A DNA stretch of 35,237 nt from Nitrosomonas sp. (GTDB lineage: Bacteria; Pseudomonadota; Gammaproteobacteria; Burkholderiales; Nitrosomonadaceae): NCBI RefSeq assembly GCF_022842015.1, contig NZ_JALHQJ010000034.1:1-35237 (forward strand), in the 5' to 3' direction. The notes under the pieces are model-generated. The model ran no database searches. It had not been told where the DNA came from and saw only the letters and a list, made by a program, of their open reading frames with translations. Of this stretch, positions 34,751-35,237 are shown piece after piece (position 1 is the stretch's first letter; each line of letters opens with the position of its first letter). Made by a program: the position numbers and the translations under genes.

Positions 34751-35118
34751 TCAAACACTCCCACCCATCCCCTCAACAAATGTATCAATAAACGATTCAA
34801 TCTTATCGGCTACCCGTTCGATGATTGGTTTGCGTTCCAATATCCTGGGTTTAAAGTTGAGCGTGTCGACAATTTCCTGATCACGTGGCATACGATTGGC
34901 AAAGGTATAGTGGTTAAGTATCTTTTCCAGTTCTTGCGGTGACAGGTTTTCTTCTGCGCATAATTTGCTGAAAGCTTCTTTCTTGTTGGCCGTCCAATAA
35001 TTCTCAAATGCTTTAATTACATTTTCATTGGGTTTGAGTTTGGGCAGGTTTTCTTCAATGAATAATTCAATCAATGCGCGTTTGCTGCGTAGTTGAATTT
35101 CACCGGCTACCAAATCAA
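34751..35118 (-). pseudogene. hsdR: C-terminal remnant of type I restriction enzyme subunit R
   Basis: About 122 residues reading IQLRSKRALIELFIEENLPK, then ENVIKAFENYWTANKKEAF, LCAEENLSPQELEKILNHYT and a final IESFIDTFVEGMGG. These are the hallmarks of the extreme C-terminal helical domain of HsdR (where typical members end FxxxFxxGMGG). The endonuclease and helicase domains are missing. The cut is at 35118/35119, where an IS3-type terminus begins. The open frame continues into the element through a TTG, but that is not a real start. No hsdS or hsdM is in the window. Confidence 0.8.
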
Positions 35119-35237
35119 TGAATCGCCCCGGATTTACCGGAGACTGTTTGGTTTGAGTCAAGCTGCATCAGCTGACTCCTTTAATTGGCGATAATATGCC
35201 ATTTCAAATTCTGCTGGTGGAATATTTCCAATCGGCT
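35119..35237 (-). mobile_element. 3' end of an IS3-family insertion sequence, running off the window
   Basis: The element edge at 35119 reads TGAATCGCCCCGGATTTACC followed by GGAGACT, the type of terminal repeat (TGxATCGCCCCGGxTTT) found in part of the IS3 family. It lies just beyond the stop of the transposase frame, as expected for the OrfB end. The host sequence on its left is hsdR, which it has truncated. Confidence 0.7.
35158..35237 (-). CDS. IS3-family transposase (OrfB), C-terminal 25 residues
   Basis: The frame enters at the window edge and reads PIGNIPPAEFEMAYYRQLKE then SADAA, with TGA at 35158-35160. PIG-IPPAE(F/Y)E-x-x-YY is the C-terminal signature of one group of IS3-type integrase-like transposases (DDE catalytic domain). 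The catalytic residues are outside the window, so activity cannot be judged. Confidence 0.8.
   Translation of the reverse strand, partial: PIGNIPPAEFEMAYYRQLKESADAA

Overview
The window looks like chromosomal DNA of a moderately AT-rich betaproteobacterium; a Nitrosomonas-type ammonia oxidiser is my best guess. This is inference from protein styles and codon use, since no rRNA or ammonia-oxidation gene is present. Most of the first 32 kb is housekeeping and envelope or regulatory genes in short operons. The last 3 kb, beyond two tRNA genes, is a decayed mobile region.

Layout. 1-3.1 kb (minus strand): the N-terminal part of an exported TPR protein cut by the window edge; a DUF4242 protein and a TetR regulator that share a near-palindromic operator; and a lipoprotein with a small partner. 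3.3-5.2 kb: a His/Met-rich exported protein and a REC-EAL c-di-GMP phosphodiesterase. 5.2-10.2 kb (minus strand): kelch protein, GNAT acetyltransferase, SirB2, CopD-like membrane protein, SpoIIAA-like protein, EamA transporter and a Rieske oxygenase. 10.4-14.1 kb: a large lipoprotein and PriA. 14.5-21.7 kb: a NarX-like histidine kinase with tandem GAF-like modules, a NarL-type regulator, then two copies of a lipoprotein plus OmpL-like porin module. 22.0-25.5 kb: an unrecognised 1182-residue membrane protein with ten 14-residue repeats. 25.6-30.5 kb: a MutS-like membrane ATPase with a tiny antitoxin-like ORF at its end, and a MacA/MacB-type efflux operon. 30.7-31.9 kb: a small lipoprotein and a DUF1499 protein. 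32.3-32.5 kb: tRNA-Arg(ACG) and tRNA-Phe(GAA). 32.7-35.2 kb: an internally deleted IS3-type remnant, two small hypothetical genes, a ruined ParB-like gene, and the C-terminal end of a type I restriction HsdR cut by an IS3-family element that runs off the window.

Main signals. (1) The two paralogous lipoprotein genes have homologous upstream regions, each carrying the palindrome TAA(G/T)GG-AAA-CC(C/A)TTA and a second similar site 23 bp nearer the gene. The first copy directly follows the two-component system, so the histidine kinase/NarL pair may control both lipoprotein-porin modules. (2) The TetR gene has a TTGACA-17-TATTAT promoter placed so that its mRNA should be leaderless, with an operator in the spacer; a matching operator precedes the DUF4242 gene. 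(3) The 1182-residue protein combines a large presumed periplasmic domain, about eleven membrane segments and a 140-residue coiled-coil-like array encoded by ten 42-bp units. It is the best candidate here for an undescribed system.
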